Positions 60,540-64,000 of a stretch of DNA of 64,000 bases are shown one piece after another (the first letter of the stretch is position 1; every line of letters starts with the position of its first letter). Source of the DNA: Sporomusa termitida (lineage in GTDB: Bacteria > Bacillota > Negativicutes > Sporomusales > Sporomusaceae). The DNA lies in assembly GCF_007641255.1 (NCBI RefSeq), contig NZ_CP036259.1, forward strand, positions 372,001 through 436,000. The letters run 5' to 3'. The position numbers and the translations under genes are program-made. The notes beneath the pieces are model-generated. The model saw nothing but the letters and a program-made list of their open reading frames with translations. It had not been told where the DNA came from and did no database searches.

Positions 60540-62114
60540 ATGTCAAAAGTTATAACCGCCGATCAGGCTGCGGCTTTGATTCCCGACGGCGCAACCGTGG
60601 CTGCGACCGGGTTTGGTCTGGCCGCCTGGGCTGAAGAGGTTGCGCAGGCTATTGAAAAGAGATTTGTGGAAACCGGTCATCCCCGGAATATAACGCTGAC
60701 CCATGCTTCGGCAATCGGTGACTGGAAAGAGCGGGGGACAACCCGCCTGGGGAAAGAGGGGCTTGTCAAGCGGTGGATCGGCGCGCATATCGGCTCATCG
60801 GCCGGAATGTCCAAACTGCTGGCGGAAAACAAGATGGAGGCGTACTGCCTGCCACAGGGGGTCATTGTGCAATTGTTCCGGGAAATCGCCGCTAAGCGGC
60901 CGGGCCTTATTACAAAAGTCGGCCTGGGAACGTTTGTTGATCCCCGGGTGGATGGCGCTAAAATGAACTCGGCAACAACGGAGGATACTATAAAAGTTGT
61001 GGAGTTTGAAGGCGAAGAGTGGCTCTTCTATAAGACTTTCCCTATTAATATAGCCATTATCAGAGGGACGACCGTTGATGAACATGGCAACCTGACGATG
61101 GAGAAAGAGGGCGTGTTTATGGAAGCGCTGCCCTTGGCCCAGGCAACCAAAAACTCCGGCGGTATTGTTATTGTGCAGGCTGAATATCTGGCTAAAGCCG
61201 GCTCCTTGCATCCCAAACAGGTAAAAGTCCCGGGTATCCTGGTTGATCATATTGTGGTAGCAACCAAACCGGAGAGCTGCTGGCAGACCGAAGGCCTGTA
61301 CTTCAATCCTGCTTTTGCCGGTGATATCAAAGTGCCGTTAAACAGCATCCCTGAGCTGCCTATGGATGAACGGAAAATTATTGCCCGCCGGGCAGCCCTG
61401 GAATTAGCGCCTAATACCATTGTGAACTTAGGTGTGGGCATTCCCAGCGATGTTGCCGCGATTGCCGCGGAAGAGAACCTGACAGAGCTGCTGACTTTAA
61501 CTACCGAAGCCGGCGGCATCGGCGGGGTTCCGGCCAGTATACCCCATTTCGGCCATTCTTATAATGGCGAGGCTGTAGTCGAGCACCATGCCCAATTTGA
61601 CTATTACGACGGCGGCGGCATTGATGTGGCTTTCCTGGGGCTGGCGCAAACAGATAAAGACGGTAATGTAAATGTAAGCAAGTTCAAAGGCCGGCCGATG
61701 GGCTGCGGCGGTTTTATCAATATCACCCAGAGTTCCAAGAAAGTAGTGTATTGTGGTTCTTTTACCGCCGGCGGTCTGGAGGTTGCCGTCCAGGATGGCA
61801 AGCTGGCCGTTCTTAAGGAAGGCAAAAATAAAAAATTTATCGACATGGTTGAACAGATTACTTTTAGTGGCAAATATGCGCAAAAAGTCGGGCAGCCGGT
61901 GGTTTATATCACGGAACGGGCCGTATTTATCCTGAAAAATGGGCAAATGACCCTGACTGAAATTGCCCCCGGCATTGACCTGGAAAAGGACGTCCTGGCG
62001 CTTATGGACTTTAAACCTGTCATTTCGCCGGCTTTAAAAACGATGGACAGCGGGATTTTCGCGCCTAAATGGGGACAGCTTAGACAACTTGTCGAAGCCA
62101 AAACGAAAGGGTGA
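60540..62114 (+). CDS. Acyl-CoA:acetate/propionate CoA-transferase (family I, fused subunits)
   Basis: A 524-residue enzyme with fused alpha and beta parts, as in propionate CoA-transferase and YdiF. The catalytic glutamate is Glu323 in TTEAGGIGG, at the same place as in the characterised enzymes. The N terminus KVITADQAAALIPDGATVA binds CoA; a second segment, LNLGVGIPSDVAAI-like (IVNLGVGIPSDVA), precedes the active site. AAAGGGGAG precedes ATG 60540. It activates organic acids by exchange with acyl-CoA. Under sigma54 promoter 2 and followed by two acyl-CoA dehydrogenases, it probably starts a pathway for a short or medium-chain acid. Confidence 0.93.
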   Translation: MSKVITADQAAALIPDGATVAATGFGLAAWAEEVAQAIEKRFVETGHPRNITLTHASAIGDWKERGTTRLGKEGLVKRWIGAHIGSSAGMSKLLAENKMEAYCLPQGVIVQLFREIAAKRPGLITKVGLGTFVDPRVDGAKMNSATTEDTIKVVEFEGEEWLFYKTFPINIAIIRGTTVDEHGNLTMEKEGVFMEALPLAQATKNSGGIVIVQAEYLAKAGSLHPKQVKVPGILVDHIVVATKPESCWQTEGLYFNPAFAGDIKVPLNSIPELPMDERKIIARRAALELAPNTIVNLGVGIPSDVAAIAAEENLTELLTLTTEAGGIGGVPASIPHFGHSYNGEAVVEHHAQFDYYDGGGIDVAFLGLAQTDKDGNVNVSKFKGRPMGCGGFINITQSSKKVVYCGSFTAGGLEVAVQDGKLAVLKEGKNKKFIDMVEQITFSGKYAQKVGQPVVYITERAVFILKNGQMTLTEIAPGIDLEKDVLALMDFKPVISPALKTMDSGIFAPKWGQLRQLVEAKTKG

Positions 62115-62120
62115 TAAAAC

Positions 62121-63266
62121 ATGGTTGATATGACACTTACCCCGCAGCAGCAGCAATTGCAGCAGGTGGCCAGGGAGTTTACGGCCGAGCATATTATCCC
62201 GGTCGCCGAGGAATGGGATGCCAGAGGGGAATTTCATGAATTTATTCTGGCTGAGGTTAAAAAGGCCGGCTTAAATTGTATGGCAATACCGGTAGAGTAT
62301 GGTGGTCCCGGTTACGACGCCGTTACTCAGGCTGTTGTTGTTGAAGAATGGGGTTATGGCTGCGCCGCTTTTGCGACGACCCTGGGCGGTAACGGACTGA
62401 GTTCTTATCCGCTGGCCATTGCCGGCACGGAAGAGCAAAAGAAATTATATTACGGCCGGCTGGTGGCCGGCGGTATGGGCGGCTTTGCCCTAACTGAGCC
62501 GGGGGCGGGTTCCGATGCGGGTGCCTGCGCGACCACTGCCAAGCTGGAAGGTAATGAGTGGGTGCTGAACGGGACAAAATGCTTTGCCACTACTTGCGGC
62601 TATGCTGATATCATGGTTATATTTGCGTCCACCGATCCCGGCAAAGGGGTTAAAGGCCTTAGTGCGTTTATTGTGGAGAAAGAGCGCGAGGGGGTTATTA
62701 TCGGGGCTGTTGAACACAAGATGGGTATCCGCAGCTCCAATACGGTGGAGATTATCCTCAAGAATGTGAGGATTCCGCAGGACCATCTGCTGGGTAAAGA
62801 AGGCGAAGGCATGAAGCTGGCCATGAAAACCCTGGATATGGCCAGACCGATTGTGGCTTCTATGGCGGTGGGGATTGCCCGCCGGGCTCTTGAGGCGGCC
62901 CTTACCTATGCTAAAGAATTCCTGGACATTAATGGCAAGCCTATCGGTACTCATCAGGCTGTTGCTTTTAAACTGGCCGATATGGCAACCCAGGTGGAGG
63001 CTGCCAGGCAGCTGGTCCGTAATGCCCTCCGGCTGAAGGATGCCGGCGTGCCCTATACCAAGGAAGCCGCCATGGCCAAGACTTACGCCACCGATACTGC
63101 GATGCGGGTGACCGCGGAAGCTGTGGAACTGATGGGACATTATGGCTATTCCCGCGATTCCTTTGTGGAAAAGCTGATGCGTGATGCCAAGGTTACTCAG
63201 ATTTATGAAGGCACTAATCAGGTTCAGCGGATTGTTATATCCGGGCTGCTGCTCAATTCTAAATAA
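62121..63266 (+). CDS. Acyl-CoA dehydrogenase (FAD-dependent)
   Basis: A 381-residue dehydrogenase of standard length. Signatures: GFALTEPGAGSDAGA (FAD and substrate binding), KCFATTCGYADIMVIFA, and MRDAKVTQIYEGTNQVQRIVI near the C terminus, where the family has its catalytic Glu region. Starts seven bases after the CoA-transferase stop, so it is in the same operon. It would oxidise an acyl-CoA made by the transferase, passing electrons to an electron-transfer flavoprotein or acting in reverse as a reductase. Confidence 0.94.
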   Translation: MVDMTLTPQQQQLQQVAREFTAEHIIPVAEEWDARGEFHEFILAEVKKAGLNCMAIPVEYGGPGYDAVTQAVVVEEWGYGCAAFATTLGGNGLSSYPLAIAGTEEQKKLYYGRLVAGGMGGFALTEPGAGSDAGACATTAKLEGNEWVLNGTKCFATTCGYADIMVIFASTDPGKGVKGLSAFIVEKEREGVIIGAVEHKMGIRSSNTVEIILKNVRIPQDHLLGKEGEGMKLAMKTLDMARPIVASMAVGIARRALEAALTYAKEFLDINGKPIGTHQAVAFKLADMATQVEAARQLVRNALRLKDAGVPYTKEAAMAKTYATDTAMRVTAEAVELMGHYGYSRDSFVEKLMRDAKVTQIYEGTNQVQRIVISGLLLNSK

Positions 63267-63296
63267 GCGGCGGCAGAAAGAAGAGGAGGGGTACGC

Positions 63297-64000
63297 ATGA
63301 GTTATCCATTAACAGAAGAGCAACAACTGATTCAGCAGAATGCCCGGGAATTTGCGCAAGAGTACGTGGAACCGGCAGCAGCCGGGATTGACAGCACAGG
63401 CGTATATCCGGCAGAAATAGTGCAAAAAATGGCCGAACATGATTTCCTCGGCATTTTTATGCCCGGTGAGTATGGCGGGGCGGAGGCCGGCTATCTCAGC
63501 TATACCTTGCTGGTCGAGGAAATATCACGGGTGAGCGGTGCTGTGGCGGCTATCCTCATTAACCATGCCTCGCTGGCGGCCTATGCCATTAACAGGTATG
63601 GTTCGGCTGAACAGAAACAAAACTATTTGCCTTTTTTGGGCAACGGACAGAAACTGGGGGCTTTTGCCCTGAGTGAGCCGGGGGCGGCGCCGGGAGCGGG
63701 CGCGCAGCGGGTTGTGGCGGTTAAAGACGGCGACAGCTACATCCTGAATGGCCGTAAATGCTATGTTGCCAACGGTGGCGCCGCCGGTATTTATATTGTC
63801 TTTGCCCTGACCAACCCGGAAGCCGGGGCTAAGGGAATAAGTGCTTTTATTGTTGACGGCAAGACTGCCGGCCTGGCGGTAGCCAGGACTATCGGCAAAA
63901 TGGGGCTCCGTGGCTGCCCGTCGGCCGAGTTAAGCCTGGAGAATGTCAGGGTTCCGGCCGCTAACCTGTTAGGGCCGGAAGGAGCTGGGCTGACAATTGC
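63297..64000 (+). CDS. Acyl-CoA dehydrogenase, second copy (3' end outside window)
   Basis: The frame starts at ATG 63297 after GAGGAGGGG and is still open at the window end, giving 234 residues. Family motifs: YPLTEEQQLIQQNAREFAQE, GIFMPGEYGGAEAGYLSY, LGAFALSEPGAAPGAGA, and NGRKCYVANGGAAGIYIVFA. It is clearly homologous to the preceding gene but differs throughout, so it is an older paralogue. Same operon, 30 bp spacing. The pair may form one complex or act on different chain lengths. Confidence 0.93.
   Translation, partial: MSYPLTEEQQLIQQNAREFAQEYVEPAAAGIDSTGVYPAEIVQKMAEHDFLGIFMPGEYGGAEAGYLSYTLLVEEISRVSGAVAAILINHASLAAYAINRYGSAEQKQNYLPFLGNGQKLGAFALSEPGAAPGAGAQRVVAVKDGDSYILNGRKCYVANGGAAGIYIVFALTNPEAGAKGISAFIVDGKTAGLAVARTIGKMGLRGCPSAELSLENVRVPAANLLGPEGAGLTI

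Overview
The window looks like the chromosome of an anaerobic, Gram-negative-walled Firmicute (Negativicutes, Sporomusaceae-like). Three TonB-dependent outer-membrane receptors and an RND pump require an outer membrane. The rRNA style, the TTGACA/TATAAT promoters, the strong Shine-Dalgarno sites and the cobalamin riboswitches with rho-independent terminators are Firmicute-like. No species is claimed.

Positions 1-49000 form a cobamide/tetrapyrrole island. From left to right: the 3' end of a BtuC-like permease, a full-length CobN-type chelatase and a BtuB-like receptor; a riboswitch followed by a split second CobN, a ChlD-like AAA-VWA protein and a ChlI-like AAA protein; a riboswitch followed by BtuC, BtuD, an RND adaptor and pump, and an exported CbiZ amidohydrolase; a riboswitch-rich stretch (22.7-25.1 kb) holding four B12 aptamer-like elements, of which at least two have no co-directional gene next to them, with a divergent flavin-reductase gene between; two more TonB receptors, each with a riboswitch; a riboswitch followed by a Rex homologue whose NAD-binding motif is degraded; a riboswitch followed by CbiK; and a riboswitch followed by a nine-gene operon (32.9-43.5 kb) encoding a nitrogenase-like NifH/NifD/NifK trio, an ABC-2 permease, an ECF-type transporter (S component fused to an exported domain, fused double ATPase, EcfT), a beta-propeller protein and an ABC ATPase. 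A Fur-type flavodoxin, another riboswitch, an HD-GYP protein, the corrinoid adenosyltransferase, a YddA/BacA-type ABC exporter-fold protein and a BtuF lipoprotein close the island. In total ten clear cobalamin riboswitches and one degenerate copy occur between 6.5 and 44.5 kb.

Positions 49.0-56.1 kb hold an rRNA operon of unusual build: two promoters, a leader with a five-copy 60-bp tandem repeat, 16S rRNA with a 100-nt intervening sequence near the tip of helix 44, tRNA-Ala(GGC), a complete 5S rRNA located between 16S and 23S, 23S rRNA with a 437-nt intervening sequence encoding an S23-type four-helix-bundle protein, tRNA-Asn(GTT), then broken copies of tRNA-Asn and 5S. The two intervening sequences share terminal inverted repeats.

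Positions 56.1-64 kb are a catabolic region: a frameshifted chemoreceptor-like pseudogene, a UroD-family methyltransferase-like protein, a PAS-AAA-Fis sigma54 activator, a CoA-transferase and two acyl-CoA dehydrogenases (the last cut by the window end). Two sigma54 promoters each carry the same GTACC/GGTAC palindrome about 105 bp upstream, suggesting one regulon.

The best candidate for an undescribed system is the B12-riboswitch-controlled nitrogenase-like/ECF operon together with CbiK, the CobN/ChlI/ChlD chelatase set and the degenerate Rex. I infer that it handles a corrinoid or another tetrapyrrole, but the substrate cannot be read from sequence alone.
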